From DAHUYF01 sp035945115 (GTDB lineage Bacteria > Pseudomonadota > Alphaproteobacteria > ATCC43930 > CGMCC-115725): DNA of 64,000 nucleotides. Shown here in pieces: positions 1 to 9,063 of this stretch. How positions within the stretch are numbered: position 1 is the first letter of the stretch; each line of letters opens with the position of its first letter. A program made the translations under genes and the position numbers. Under the pieces are notes generated by a model that did not search any database, was not told the origin of the DNA, and saw only the letters and a program-made list of their open reading frames with translations. The stretch covers positions 59,283-123,282 of the forward strand of contig DASZAN010000059.1 of NCBI GenBank assembly GCA_035945115.1, given 5' to 3'.

Positions 1-1
1 C

Positions 2-1732
2 TCGCCCGGACGACAGCTTTCCTTCGGCGCCATCGCCGGTCTTCTCGCGCGTGACGCGCTGGGCGTGCTCGCGGTTGCCGCCGTCGCCTTCACGGCGCGG
101 GGATTGTGGTTCGGCGTTGCGTCGATGCGCACCGAGATTGCCGTTCCGCTCATCGCCGCGCTCGTCTATTGGCGCGCGCTACTTCTTCCGGTCGATTTCG
201 TGCTACGGCCGAACGTGACGCCGGCGCGGCTTGTCGACGTGACGGACATCGCGGCTCGCCGCCTCCGACAACTGGCAATCTGGATGCTTGGGCTGCAGGT
301 CTTCTCGATCGCCGTGCTGCGTGCACTCTTTCACGCCGGGCTCGCCTTTACAGTCGTGCAGCTCGTGGCGATCGTGATCGGCATCGGCAACGCGATCGTC
401 GCGCTCGCCTTCATTCGTCGGGAGCGGCGGGCGGAGAAGACCGAAGCGCGCACCATCGTCGTCACCATTCATCGCCCCGCCCACCGGATTCTGACGTGGG
501 TCTGGCATCCGGCGGCGATCCTCTTCGTCGTGGTGGCGCTGTTGACGTGGCTGATCGGCATCGTCACGCGCGATACGACTTTTTTCTGGGGTGTCATCGA
601 AACCACTGGAATCGTGATCGGCCTATGGGCGCTGGAAACGATCATCGCGCTCTGGTCGGAGCGAGCGGAGCCGATGCAAGCGGGCAATGGGGGCACGCCG
701 ACGCGCTGGCCGCCGTTGATCCGGCGATGTCTCCTCATCGGCATCTGGTTCATCGCGGCCGCGGCTGTCAGCCGGCTCTGGCTGGTCGAGCGTTCACACC
801 TGCTAACCGTCGAGCGATGGGATGAGTACGTCGGCGCCGCCCTCAGCATCGCCGTCACCCTCTTTGGCGCCTACGTCCTCGCCCACGCCGTCTTGATCCA
901 CACCGAGCATCGCCTCAATCCGACGCCGGTCGATCCCGACGAAGCGCCTCTCGTCAACGCGCCGATGCCGATCGCCTCGCGTCTCCAAACCATGCTCCCC
1001 TTGCTGCGCCTCTTCGTCGTGGCAACGATCGGCGTCGTTGCCGTTCTCATCGCGCTCTCGGCGCTCGGCATCAACACCACGTCGCTCATCGCCGGCGCCT
1101 CGATCTTCGGGCTCGCCATCAGCTTCGGTTCGCAAGCGCTGGTGCGCGACATCGTCTCCGGCATCTTCTTCATGGCGGACGATGCTTTTCGCATCGGCGA
1201 ATATATCGATACCGGCAAGCTCCGCGGAACGGTCGAGGGCATGTCGATACGCTCGCTGCGCCTCAGGCACCAGAACGGTCAGGTGCACGTCATTCCCTTC
1301 GGACACATCGAGCAAGTGACGAACTTCAGCCGCGATTGGACGACGACGAAGTTCAATCTTCGTCTTGTCCACGGCTCCGACCTCGAGAAAGTCCGCAAGA
1401 CGGTGAAGCAGATCGGCGCGGAGATGATGGCGGACCCGGAGATCGCACCCGAGATCATTCAGCCGCTGAAGCTGCAAGGCATCACCGAGATCGACCCCGG
1501 AGCGGTGATCATTCGCCTGAAATTCACCGCTCGGCCGACGCAGCCGACCTTCGTCTATCGGCGAGCGCTGTTGCTCATCTATACACGCTTCAAGGAAAAG
1601 GGGATCGAATTCGCCAGCAACTCGGTCATCGTCCAAACCTCGGCGCCGCCCGGCGCGGCGACGGGGTCGATCGACTTGGCCGCCGCCGCCGGCGGCGCCA
1701 CCACGCTCATCACGCCGCCGCCCACGCCCTAA
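2..1732 (+). CDS. MscS-family mechanosensitive ion channel (5' end outside window)
   Basis: Large small-conductance-type mechanosensitive channel that would open under membrane tension to release osmolytes. The reading frame is already open at base 2 and no ATG precedes the hydrophobic sequence, so the gene very probably begins upstream; the GTG at 65 is only the first internal start-like codon. Several membrane segments occupy bases about 65-1060. The MscS core follows: a Gly/Ala-rich pore helix (about 1075-1160, including GASIFGLAISFGSQALVRD) and the beta domain with VIPFG and VTNFSRDW. The C-terminus is Ala/Gly/Pro-rich. It ends 139 bp before lysS on the same strand. The family is certain; the true start and the N-terminal domain cannot be seen. 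Confidence 0.9.
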   Translation, partial: SPGRQLSFGAIAGLLARDALGVLAVAAVAFTARGLWFGVASMRTEIAVPLIAALVYWRALLLPVDFVLRPNVTPARLVDVTDIAARRLRQLAIWMLGLQVFSIAVLRALFHAGLAFTVVQLVAIVIGIGNAIVALAFIRRERRAEKTEARTIVVTIHRPAHRILTWVWHPAAILFVVVALLTWLIGIVTRDTTFFWGVIETTGIVIGLWALETIIALWSERAEPMQAGNGGTPTRWPPLIRRCLLIGIWFIAAAAVSRLWLVERSHLLTVERWDEYVGAALSIAVTLFGAYVLAHAVLIHTEHRLNPTPVDPDEAPLVNAPMPIASRLQTMLPLLRLFVVATIGVVAVLIALSALGINTTSLIAGASIFGLAISFGSQALVRDIVSGIFFMADDAFRIGEYIDTGKLRGTVEGMSIRSLRLRHQNGQVHVIPFGHIEQVTNFSRDWTTTKFNLRLVHGSDLEKVRKTVKQIGAEMMADPEIAPEIIQPLKLQGITEIDPGAVIIRLKFTARPTQPTFVYRRALLLIYTRFKEKGIEFASNSVIVQTSAPPGAATGSIDLAAAAGGATTLITPPPTP

Positions 1733-1871
1733 ACCTCGGCGAAATCAACCACTGCTGGCAGTGAGCCGCATCGGTTCGGCGACGCGGTGGCAGCGGCCTG
1801 TGGGCGCCTGACATCCCGGTTGCGCTTTGGCGGCAAAGCATTACAACAGGCGCGCCTTAGGCGTGCATTCG

Positions 1872-3365
1872 ATGAACGGCGGCAGCGGCATGGCGAGCGA
1901 GGAAGAAAACCAGTTTCGCGCGGCGCGGCGCGAAAAGCTCGAGGCGCTGAGAGCGCAGGGGATCGAGCCCTACCCCTACAGCTTCCCGCGCACGGCCGAA
2001 GCAAAGACGCTCGAGAGCCGGCATGCCGGGCTCGCGCCGGGCGCCAGCAGCGGCGAGCGCGTTGCCGTCGCCGGGCGCGTCCGCGCCGTCCGCAACAGCG
2101 GCATGTTCATCGACCTGCACGACGCCTCCGGCAAGATCCAGATCTTCTGCCACAAGGATTTTCTCGCGCCCGATCAGCTGGCACTGGTGAAGCTCGTCGA
2201 TCTCGGCGACATCATCGGCGTCGAGGGCGTGGTGCGGCGCACGCCGCGCGGCGAGCTCACGGTCAACGCCGAGCGCGTGCAGATGCTCGCGAAGGCGCTG
2301 CTGCCGCTGCCCGAGAAGTACCACGGGCTCGCCGACATCGAGATCCGCTATCGCCAGCGCTACCTCGACCTCATCATGAACGAGGAGAGCCGCGACACGC
2401 TGCGCAAGCGCTCGCACATCGTCGCGACCATCCGCCGGCTCCTCATCGAGCGCGGCTTCCTCGAGGTCGAGACGCCGATGCTGCAGACCATTCCCGGCGG
2501 CGCCGCGGCGAAGCCCTTCATCACTCATCACAACGCGCTCGATCTCGATCTTTATCTGCGCATCTCGCCGGAGCTTTTCCTGAAGCGCCTGCTGGCAGGC
2601 GGCCTCTCCGACAAGCTCTTCGAGATCAACCGCAACTTCCGCAACGAGGGGCTCTCGCCCCGTCACAATCCCGAATTCACCCTGCTCGAGCTCTATCAGG
2701 CCTATGTCGATTACGAAGCGATGATGGAGATCACCGAGCATCTCGTCGTCGAAAGCGCCCGCGCGGTGCTAGGGACGACGGGCATCACTTATGCCGGCCG
2801 CGCCATCGAGCTCGCCGCGCCCTGGCGGCGCGCCGGCATGGCCGAGCTCGTGCTGGAGCATACCGGCATCGATTTCCTCGATATCGGCGACGATGTCGCC
2901 GGGCGCGAGGCGGCGCGCCGCCTCGGCATCGAAGTGCCGGACACGGCGGGCTGGGGCGATGCGCTTTACGCGGTCTTCGACCAGCGCGTCGAGGCGCTCC
3001 TTATCGACCCCATCCATGTCACCGGATTTCCGCGCGAGGTCTCGCCGCTCACCAAGCGCGATCGCCGCGATCCGCGGTTGACCGAGCGGTTCGAGACCTT
3101 CATCAATGGCTGGGAAATCGCCAACGCCTATTCCGAGCTCAACGATCCCCTGGATCAGCTCGAGCGCTTCCAGGCGCAGATGCGCCAGCGCGAGCTCGGC
3201 GACGAGGAGGCGCAACGCCTCGACGCCGATTTCGTCACCGCGCTCGAATACGGCATGCCGCCCGCCGGCGGCCTCGGCCTCGGCATCGACCGGCTCGTCA
3301 TCTTGCTCACCGACAGCCCCTCGATCCGCGACGTCATCGCCTTCCCGACGATGCGGCCAAAGTGA
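1872..3365 (+). CDS. lysS: lysyl-tRNA synthetase, class II
   Basis: Charges tRNA-Lys with lysine in the cytoplasm. The order is typical for class II LysRS: an N-terminal OB-fold anticodon-binding domain (VAVAGRVRAVRNSGMFIDL), motif 1 region, motif 2 (FEINRNFRNEGLSPRHNPEFT) and motif 3 (GMPPAGGLGLGIDRL), ending IAFPTMRPK. Length is about 497 residues, normal for the family. ATG 1872 is chosen; ATG 1890 (MASEEENQF) is as likely, and the frame is also open to a TTG at 1827, which looks spurious. None has a strong ribosome binding site. Many alphaproteobacteria use an unrelated class I LysRS, so the class II form is a lineage clue. Confidence 0.95.
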   Translation: MNGGSGMASEEENQFRAARREKLEALRAQGIEPYPYSFPRTAEAKTLESRHAGLAPGASSGERVAVAGRVRAVRNSGMFIDLHDASGKIQIFCHKDFLAPDQLALVKLVDLGDIIGVEGVVRRTPRGELTVNAERVQMLAKALLPLPEKYHGLADIEIRYRQRYLDLIMNEESRDTLRKRSHIVATIRRLLIERGFLEVETPMLQTIPGGAAAKPFITHHNALDLDLYLRISPELFLKRLLAGGLSDKLFEINRNFRNEGLSPRHNPEFTLLELYQAYVDYEAMMEITEHLVVESARAVLGTTGITYAGRAIELAAPWRRAGMAELVLEHTGIDFLDIGDDVAGREAARRLGIEVPDTAGWGDALYAVFDQRVEALLIDPIHVTGFPREVSPLTKRDRRDPRLTERFETFINGWEIANAYSELNDPLDQLERFQAQMRQRELGDEEAQRLDADFVTALEYGMPPAGGLGLGIDRLVILLTDSPSIRDVIAFPTMRPK

Positions 3366-3403
3366 CGACCGGGAATCGCCCCGACTGAGGTGAAAAGAAG
3401 GAG

Positions 3404-3473
3404 ATCGGGGGATGACGGGAGATGGAGGGGATAGAATACCTCCTCATCCCCTCTATCTCCCTCATCCCCAATC
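3404..3473. repeat. imperfect inverted repeat after lysS
   Basis: A G-rich arm containing GGGAGATGGAGGGGAT (left) faces a C-rich arm with ATCCCCTCTATCTCCCTC (right) across a short spacer, giving a long imperfect hairpin in the 178-bp gap between lysS and the convergent Spy-like gene. Very similar wording recurs at 62104-62176, so this looks like a dispersed palindromic element. It may also act as a bidirectional terminator. Confidence 0.6.
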
Positions 3474-3543
3474 GTGGCAGATCGGCCTAGCCTCGAGTCA
3501 GATTTTTTGTGTGTAAATGTGCACTTTCATCTCCGGAACCACG

Positions 3544-4074
3544 CTAGCCCTGCTTCTTGGCGGCGCGCCGCGGGCCGCGGCGGGCGCGGCTGAAGGCGTC
3601 GTCGGCGGCCTTCTTCTGCTCCGGCGAGAGCGTGTCATAGAGCGCCTGGAAGGCGGGGATCAGCTTCTGCACGTTCTGCAGATGCGCCTCGGCGATCGCC
3701 TGGTAGGCCTTGAGGTCGTCGATGGCCGTCAGGTCCTGGGTCTGGTGCCGTTGTTGGATCACCTGATCCATCGACTGGGCGTTCGCGCGCATCACCTGCG
3801 CCACCGCGTTCCATTGCGGCTCCTGCGCGCTGGTGATCTTGAGACGGTCATGGAGACTCTTGATGCGCCCTTCGACGCGGTCGGCCGGCGACGGCCGGGC
3901 CTTGGCGGGCGCGCTCCCGGACGGTGCCGCGGGCGTCGTCGCTTGCGCGACGCGGAGCGGCGGGCTCGCAACCTGATCGGCGGGTGCGGCAAGCGCCGCG
4001 CTGCCCAAGGCGAGGAGAGCGAAAACACTAAGCGCGGCAAAGCGGCGCGCGGGGAAAACGATGCGTTCGACCAT
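3544..4074 (-). CDS. Spy/CpxP-like LTXXQ-motif periplasmic protein
   Basis: Exported helical protein resembling the Spy/CpxP group, whose members act as periplasmic chaperones or envelope-stress sensors. A cleavable signal peptide (VFALLALGSAALAAPA) is followed by a low-complexity Ala/Pro linker and a helical domain with RIKSLHDRLKITSAQEPQW and LYDTLSPEQK, which matches the LTxxQ pattern loosely. The tail is very basic (RRGPRRAAKKQG). ATG 4074 is chosen; ATG 4086 is possible. It starts about 20 bp after the Bcr/CflA gene stop, so the two are probably cotranscribed. The exact ligand or client is unknown. Confidence 0.75.
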   Translation of the reverse strand: MVERIVFPARRFAALSVFALLALGSAALAAPADQVASPPLRVAQATTPAAPSGSAPAKARPSPADRVEGRIKSLHDRLKITSAQEPQWNAVAQVMRANAQSMDQVIQQRHQTQDLTAIDDLKAYQAIAEAHLQNVQKLIPAFQALYDTLSPEQKKAADDAFSRARRGPRRAAKKQG

Positions 4075-4094
4075 GCTTCTGTCCATTCCTTGTC

Positions 4095-5300
4095 TCAACC
4101 TCGGTGTCGTTCGTCCGGTGGGATTCTGGACAAGGTGAGGTGATAAGACAAGAGCGCGCCCATGCCCATGGCGGCGATGATCGCCGCCATGGGAAGCGCG
4201 GTGCCGTCGTAAAACGCGTTCACCGCATATCCCGCCGCGGCGCCGCCCGCCATTTGCACCGCACCCAAGAGCGACGCCGCCATCCCCGCCATCTGCGGCA
4301 ACGGCTCCATCGCGGTGGCGATCGAGTTCGGCATGCTGATGCCCTGGGCGAAAACATAGCCCATCACGGGCAACATGAAGAGGAAAGGACCGGACCAGCC
4401 GAGCGCAACCACGCTCAGCGCGGCGACCCCGGCGAGCGCCAGCACGCTGAGGCCGATGCGGAGCACGCGTATGGGCGGCAGGTGGCGCACGAGGCGCCCG
4501 TTGGCGGCGGCGCCCGCCATCACCGCGAGCGCGCTCATCGCGAAATAGAGGCCGAAACGGCCGGGCGGCACGCCATAGACCTCGATGAAGACGAAGGGCG
4601 AGCCGGAGATGAAGGCGAAGAGACCGCCGAAGATGAAGCAGTTGACGAGCATCGCGCCGACACAGCGGCGGTTGGAAAAGAACAAGCGCGCATTGGCAAG
4701 GAGGCGCCCCAGCGCCAGCGCCTGCGGATCGGGTTCGCTGAGCGATTCGCCGAAGCCAAGCCACGTCGCGAAGGTGAGCGCGAGGCCGAAGCCACCGAAG
4801 GTGAGGAAGATCGCGCGCCAGCCGAAGAGATCGAGCAGCACGCCGCCGACGCTGGGTGCCACCAACGGCGCCAGCGCGAAGACGACGGTGACGTAGGAGA
4901 GCATTTGCGCCGCGCGCACGCCGCTGAAGTGATCGCGCACCACGGCGCGTCCCAGGATCGGACCGACGCAGCCGCCCAATCCCTGCACGAAGCGCGCCGT
5001 CACCAGAGTGCCGATCGTCGGCGCGAGCGCACAGGCGAAGCCGGCGGCGGTGTAAATGACGAGGCCGGCGAGCAGCAGCGGGCGCCGGCCGAAGCGGTCC
5101 GATAGCGGACCGTAGACGAGCTGGCCGCCGCCATATCCCAAGATGAAGAGGCTCAGAGTGAGCTGCACCTCGTCGGGCGACGCGGCAAAGACGGCGGCGA
5201 GGGTCGGCAGCGCCGGCAGGCTCATATCGGTGGCAAACGCCGTCGTCGCGGTGAGCGCGCCCAAGAGCAGCGTGAAGGAAAGCGTGTTCGGCCGCAGCAT
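4095..5300 (-). CDS. Bcr/CflA-family drug exporter (MFS)
   Basis: Twelve-helix major facilitator superfamily exporter of the DHA1 Bcr/CflA type, which use proton antiport to expel drugs or metabolites across the inner membrane. Seen in the sequence: the family N-terminus TDMSLPALPTLAAVF, the motif A loop YGPLSDRFGRRPLLL, and motif C-like GGCVGPILGRAVVRD. At 401 residues it is full length. It lies 10 bp after the ABC ATPase gene and just before the Spy-like gene on the same strand, so the group may form one operon, though a shared task is not evident. The substrate cannot be predicted. Confidence 0.9.
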   Translation of the reverse strand: MLRPNTLSFTLLLGALTATTAFATDMSLPALPTLAAVFAASPDEVQLTLSLFILGYGGGQLVYGPLSDRFGRRPLLLAGLVIYTAAGFACALAPTIGTLVTARFVQGLGGCVGPILGRAVVRDHFSGVRAAQMLSYVTVVFALAPLVAPSVGGVLLDLFGWRAIFLTFGGFGLALTFATWLGFGESLSEPDPQALALGRLLANARLFFSNRRCVGAMLVNCFIFGGLFAFISGSPFVFIEVYGVPPGRFGLYFAMSALAVMAGAAANGRLVRHLPPIRVLRIGLSVLALAGVAALSVVALGWSGPFLFMLPVMGYVFAQGISMPNSIATAMEPLPQMAGMAASLLGAVQMAGGAAAGYAVNAFYDGTALPMAAIIAAMGMGALLSYHLTLSRIPPDERHRG

Positions 5301-5310
5301 CGCGCGGCGA

Positions 5311-6615
5311 TCAGGTCGGATTCTCGAGGCTCAGCACGCCACGGTCGTAGTCATAGGCGAAGAGCTCGGCATAGCGGCCCCAATTGATCACCGTCTCGAG
5401 GACTTCGTGCGCCTCCTCTTCGCTGAGGTGATCCTCGAGCTCGGCAAGGAAGCGTCCCTCGGGCGCGCTGTGGCCGGGCCGTTCGTCGAGCACCTTGCGG
5501 ATATGCGCCACGAGCGGAATGTGACCGCGCAGCTGGTCGCCGAAGATCTGCTTGCGCCCCTGCAAATCGGCTTCGGCGAAGTTGCGGCCGGCCGGTGTCG
5601 CCCAGATGTCGCCGCCCGCCACCTGGGCGAAGCCCAGGAGCTGCAGCGCCTCGATGAGGACGAAGAGGGCTTCGTCCTCGATATGCTCGCTCTCGACGAG
5701 ATGCGGCAGGTCGGCGCGGCCCGAATAAGGGGCGGCACAGATGGCGTCGAGCAAACCCACGAGCTGTTGGATCGAAGCCGCAGGGAGCCGATAGCCGATG
5801 CCGATCGTCTCCGGGCGGGCGCCACGACGTCCCGGCTCGCGTCCCGGCACGGTCGTCAGAATCGAATAGACCTCGTCGACGATCTGCGTGAAGCGCGGGC
5901 TCGTGACGTCGCGCGGGCGCGGCAGCGGCACGGCAATCTCGGCCCGGATATGGCCGGGATCGCTGCCGAAGATGATGATGCGATCGGCGATCTCCACCGC
6001 CTCCTCGATGTTGTGCGAGACGAAGATGATGCCCTTGGTTGGCATGCGCCGCTCGACCCAGAGGTCCATAAGGTCGCCGCGCAAGGTCTCCGCGGTCAGC
6101 ACATCGAGCGCCGAGAAGGGCTCGTCGAGGAGCAGCACGTCGGGATTGACGACGAGCGCCCGGGCAAAGCCGACGCGTTGACGCATGCCGCCGGAGAGCT
6201 CCTTGGGATATGCGGATTCGAAACCGTCGAGGCCGATGAGATCGATGGCTTTGAGCGCCCGCTGCCGCCGCTCGGCGCGCGGCACCCCTTGCGCCTCGAG
6301 GCCAAGCTCGACATTGCCGAGCACGGTGAGCCAGGGAAAGAGCGCGAAAGTCTGAAACACCATGGCGATGCCATGAGCGGGCCCGTCGACGAGTTGTCCA
6401 CGATAGGCCACGCGTCCTTCGCTGGGTGGCGTCAACCCCGCCAGCACGCGCAGGAAGGTCGATTTTCCTGACCCCGACTTGCCGAGGATGGCGACGATCT
6501 CGCCTTCACGGAGCGCGAAGTCGACGTGATCGAGCACCAAGCGGCCCGGCGTCGCCGCGGTCTGGTAGGTCTTGCAGACTTGCTCGGCATAGATGAGGCG
6601 GCTGTCGTCGGGCAT
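5311..6615 (-). CDS. ABC transporter ATPase, nitrate/sulfonate type with C-terminal AAA-associated domain
   Basis: ATP-binding subunit of a NitT/TauT-type importer. Residues 1-250 form the ATPase domain: Walker A GKSGSGKST (45-53), signature LSGGM (140-144) and Walker B LLLDEP (161-166). Residues about 285-434 form an extra domain (IGYRLPAASIQQLVGLLDAI onward) of the AAA-associated type often found fused to these ATPases, giving a 434-residue protein where about 260 is usual. It follows the permease gene by 9 bp, so the two are surely cotranscribed. No substrate-binding protein is encoded nearby, so the substrate is unknown. Confidence 0.93.
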   Translation of the reverse strand: MPDDSRLIYAEQVCKTYQTAATPGRLVLDHVDFALREGEIVAILGKSGSGKSTFLRVLAGLTPPSEGRVAYRGQLVDGPAHGIAMVFQTFALFPWLTVLGNVELGLEAQGVPRAERRQRALKAIDLIGLDGFESAYPKELSGGMRQRVGFARALVVNPDVLLLDEPFSALDVLTAETLRGDLMDLWVERRMPTKGIIFVSHNIEEAVEIADRIIIFGSDPGHIRAEIAVPLPRPRDVTSPRFTQIVDEVYSILTTVPGREPGRRGARPETIGIGYRLPAASIQQLVGLLDAICAAPYSGRADLPHLVESEHIEDEALFVLIEALQLLGFAQVAGGDIWATPAGRNFAEADLQGRKQIFGDQLRGHIPLVAHIRKVLDERPGHSAPEGRFLAELEDHLSEEEAHEVLETVINWGRYAELFAYDYDRGVLSLENPT

Positions 6616-6624
6616 GGGTCGTCC

Positions 6625-8361
6625 TCAATCCAAACGCAGCCGCTCTTCGGCAAGACTGTAGAGCCGGCGCCAGAGCAAGCGATTGAACAGCAGAACATAA
6701 AGGCAGAGCACGGCGATCCCCAAAGCAATGCGGGGAAAATCGCCTTTCTCGGTCTGCTGTGCAATGTAGGCGCCGATGCCGGTGGCAACCAGCGTATCGT
6801 TGCCCCAGCGCACGACCTCGGTGACGATGCTCGCATTCCACGATCCGCCCGATGCCGTCACCGCGCCGGTGACGAACGCCGGAAAGATGCCCGGCAATAC
6901 CAGCCGCCGCCACCAGAGCCACCGCGACACCCCCAAATTGCTGGCGACGAATTGATAATCGGTGGGCAGCGCCAACGTGCCGGCGATGACGTTGAAGAGG
7001 ATGTACCACTGCGTCCCCAAGATCATGAGCGGGCTCACCCAGATCTGGACGTTGAGGTGGAAGCTCACGATCGCGGAGACGACGACGGGAAAGAAGAGAT
7101 TGGCGGGAAACGCAGCGAGGAACTGAACCACGGGCTGAACGCGCCGCGCGAGCCGCGGACGAAGACCAATCCACACGCCAACAGGAACCCACAACACGGC
7201 CGCGAGCGCGATCAGGATTGCGACCCGGATGAGCGTGACGAATCCCAGGAAGAATACCTGCAGCACCTCGCGCGTACCAGTTTCGCCATAGACGAAGCGC
7301 ACGATCTCGAACAGTGCGTAGAGCGCGCCGGTGAAGATGAACGCATTCCAGCCAACATCGACCCACCGCGCCTTCCCCATGCGGAATGGCGCGACGCGGC
7401 GAGGTCGTGGCAAGGCTCGCCCGGCGCTGCTCACCAGGCTCATGACGGCATCGTAAAGCGCGCGCACGCCATCGAAGAGCCGGGCACGCTGCAGCATGAT
7501 GAGGAACCAGGGCGGCTCGACCTCGTCTTGCCCGATCGCCTCGACCTTGAAGCGCTGGCCCCAAGCGAGGAGCGGGCGGAAGAGCAGCTGGTCGTAAACG
7601 AGGATGAAGGCGAGCATGGCGAGGATGGCATAGCCGACGGCGGTCCAATCGCGCTGCTCGGTCGCGAGTGCGATGTAGGAGCCGATGCCCGGCAGCTTCA
7701 CGTCCTGGCCCGCGACGCTGATCGCCTCCGACGCCACGACGAAGAACCAGCCGCCCGAGACCGACATCATCATGTTCCAAACGAGCTGCGGCAGCGCGAA
7801 GGGCACCTCGAGCTGCCAGAAGCTTTGCCAGGGCGAGAGATGGTACATGCGCGCCGCCTCGCGCAGGTCCTGCGGCACGCCGAGAAAGGACTGGTACAGG
7901 CTGAACGTCATGTTCCAGGCCTGCGAGGTGAAGATCGCAAAAATGGCGGCGCATTCGTAGCCGAGGAGACTACCGGGAAAGAGGGCGATGAATCCTGTCA
8001 CCGTGATCGAGAGGAAGCCGAGAATCGGCACGGATTGGAGAATGTCGAGGACGGGAATGAGCACCTTCTCGGCGCGCCGGCTCTTGGCGGCAAGCGCGGC
8101 ATAGCCGAGGCTGAATACGAGCGAGGCGACGAGCGCCAGCGCCATGCGCAACACGGTGCGCAGCCCATATTCCGGAAGGTTCAGCGGATCGAGCGAGATC
8201 GCCAGCTGCTCGCCGATGTGGTAGGGCACGCTCATCTGCTGGCCGGCCCAGGCGATGAGCACGATCGTGCCGAGCACGAGCGGCAGCGCGATGCAGTCCC
8301 AATAGTTGGGCCGCAATCGCGAGGGCCACGCGACGATCGGCAACCCCCAACGTTGTTGCAT
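6625..8361 (-). CDS. fused two-domain ABC transporter permease (NitT/TauT type)
   Basis: Inner-membrane permease of 578 residues made of two tandem binding-protein-dependent transport domains. Each half has its own coupling loop for the ATPase: REAARMYHLSPWQSFWQLEVP in the first and SNLGVSRWLWWRRLVLPGIFP in the second. One polypeptide can therefore supply both transmembrane halves. ATG 8361 begins MQQRWGLPIV. It is the first gene of the minus-strand run permease-ATPase-Bcr/CflA-Spy-like. Such fused permeases occur with the long-form ATPase and without a periplasmic binding protein, as here. Confidence 0.92.
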   Translation of the reverse strand: MQQRWGLPIVAWPSRLRPNYWDCIALPLVLGTIVLIAWAGQQMSVPYHIGEQLAISLDPLNLPEYGLRTVLRMALALVASLVFSLGYAALAAKSRRAEKVLIPVLDILQSVPILGFLSITVTGFIALFPGSLLGYECAAIFAIFTSQAWNMTFSLYQSFLGVPQDLREAARMYHLSPWQSFWQLEVPFALPQLVWNMMMSVSGGWFFVVASEAISVAGQDVKLPGIGSYIALATEQRDWTAVGYAILAMLAFILVYDQLLFRPLLAWGQRFKVEAIGQDEVEPPWFLIMLQRARLFDGVRALYDAVMSLVSSAGRALPRPRRVAPFRMGKARWVDVGWNAFIFTGALYALFEIVRFVYGETGTREVLQVFFLGFVTLIRVAILIALAAVLWVPVGVWIGLRPRLARRVQPVVQFLAAFPANLFFPVVVSAIVSFHLNVQIWVSPLMILGTQWYILFNVIAGTLALPTDYQFVASNLGVSRWLWWRRLVLPGIFPAFVTGAVTASGGSWNASIVTEVVRWGNDTLVATGIGAYIAQQTEKGDFPRIALGIAVLCLYVLLFNRLLWRRLYSLAEERLRLD

Positions 8362-8506
8362 CGCTCGCTTCGCTCCGGCCCTGCGGTTTCACGGCGCGCG
8401 TGGTGTAGCGCAAAACCCGTGTCAGATTAAAGAGCGACAGCACGATTGTTGTGGCGGATTGCGGCGCGCCCGGTTGCCTCGGGCGCTACCAAAAAGCAGA
8501 GATCAG

Positions 8507-8727
8507 ATGGCACTGGCGACGCGGCTGACGAAACGGCTCGGCATTCCCCATCCCCTGTTGTTGGCACCGATGGGCAGTGTCTCCGGCGGCGCGCTCGCCG
8601 CAGCGGTGACCAGCGCCGGCGGGCTCGGCCTCATCGGTGGCGCTTACGGCGAGGCGAGATCGTCAAGCGCATCGTCGCCGAGGCCGAGCGCGGGCTCCGC
8701 GCCGGCAACGAGCTGATCACGGGATGA
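8507..8727 (+). pseudogene. nitronate monooxygenase remnant with large internal deletion
   Basis: The first about 48 codons from ATG 8507 read as the N-terminus of a nitronate monooxygenase (2-nitropropane dioxygenase) flavoenzyme: LGIPHPLLLAPMGSVSGG and AGGLGLIGGAYGE. The frame then switches and the last about 24 codons (GEIVKRIVAEAERGLRAG, stop at 8725-8727) look like the C-terminus of the same family. Roughly 250 residues of FMN-binding barrel are missing. The junction near 8650-8660 sits in a short direct repeat (GGCGAGGCGAG), consistent with deletion between repeats. It cannot encode an active enzyme. Confidence 0.75.
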
Positions 8728-8730
8728 GCG

Positions 8731-9033
8731 CTAATCCTCGAGGAGCTGGCCGATCTTGAGCGCCACGCCCATCGAGCCCTGAATTTTGAGCTTGCCGGTC
8801 ATGTACGCCATGGTCGGGTTGAGCGCGCCGACGATGAGTGCCTCGAGATTGGTGAGGCTGAGGCTCATCACCGTATCCGCGTCGCGAGCCGTGTTGTCGA
8901 TGACGGCCGGCGTGCTCGTGCCGTCCCAGAAGATGACGCCGTCATCGCCGAGATCGAACTGGACGCGGTGGCCGAGTGGCGCGCTGATGCCGGCTTTGGC
9001 GCGGATGGCGGCGGTGGCGCTGTCGAGCGACAT
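8731..9033 (-). CDS. SCP2 sterol-carrier-domain protein
   Basis: A 100-residue stand-alone SCP2 domain, a fold that binds fatty acyl or other lipids in a hydrophobic tunnel. Recognisable parts are GHRVQFDLGDDGVIFWDG, DTVMSLSLTNLEALIVG and the C-terminal GKLKIQGSMGVALKIGQLL. The length equals the domain, with no signal peptide, so it is cytoplasmic. Stand-alone SCP2 proteins often sit near fatty-acid or acyl-CoA genes, but here the neighbours are a broken flavoenzyme gene and sodC, which does not refine the role. Confidence 0.88.
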   Translation of the reverse strand: MSLDSATAAIRAKAGISAPLGHRVQFDLGDDGVIFWDGTSTPAVIDNTARDADTVMSLSLTNLEALIVGALNPTMAYMTGKLKIQGSMGVALKIGQLLED

Positions 9034-9063
9034 GGCGGACGCGGCCTCGGAGTGAAGCTCTGT

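Noticed and set aside
1827..1871. Extension of lysS to a TTG start
   Set aside because: The added residues are not lysS-like and no ribosome binding site precedes the TTG.
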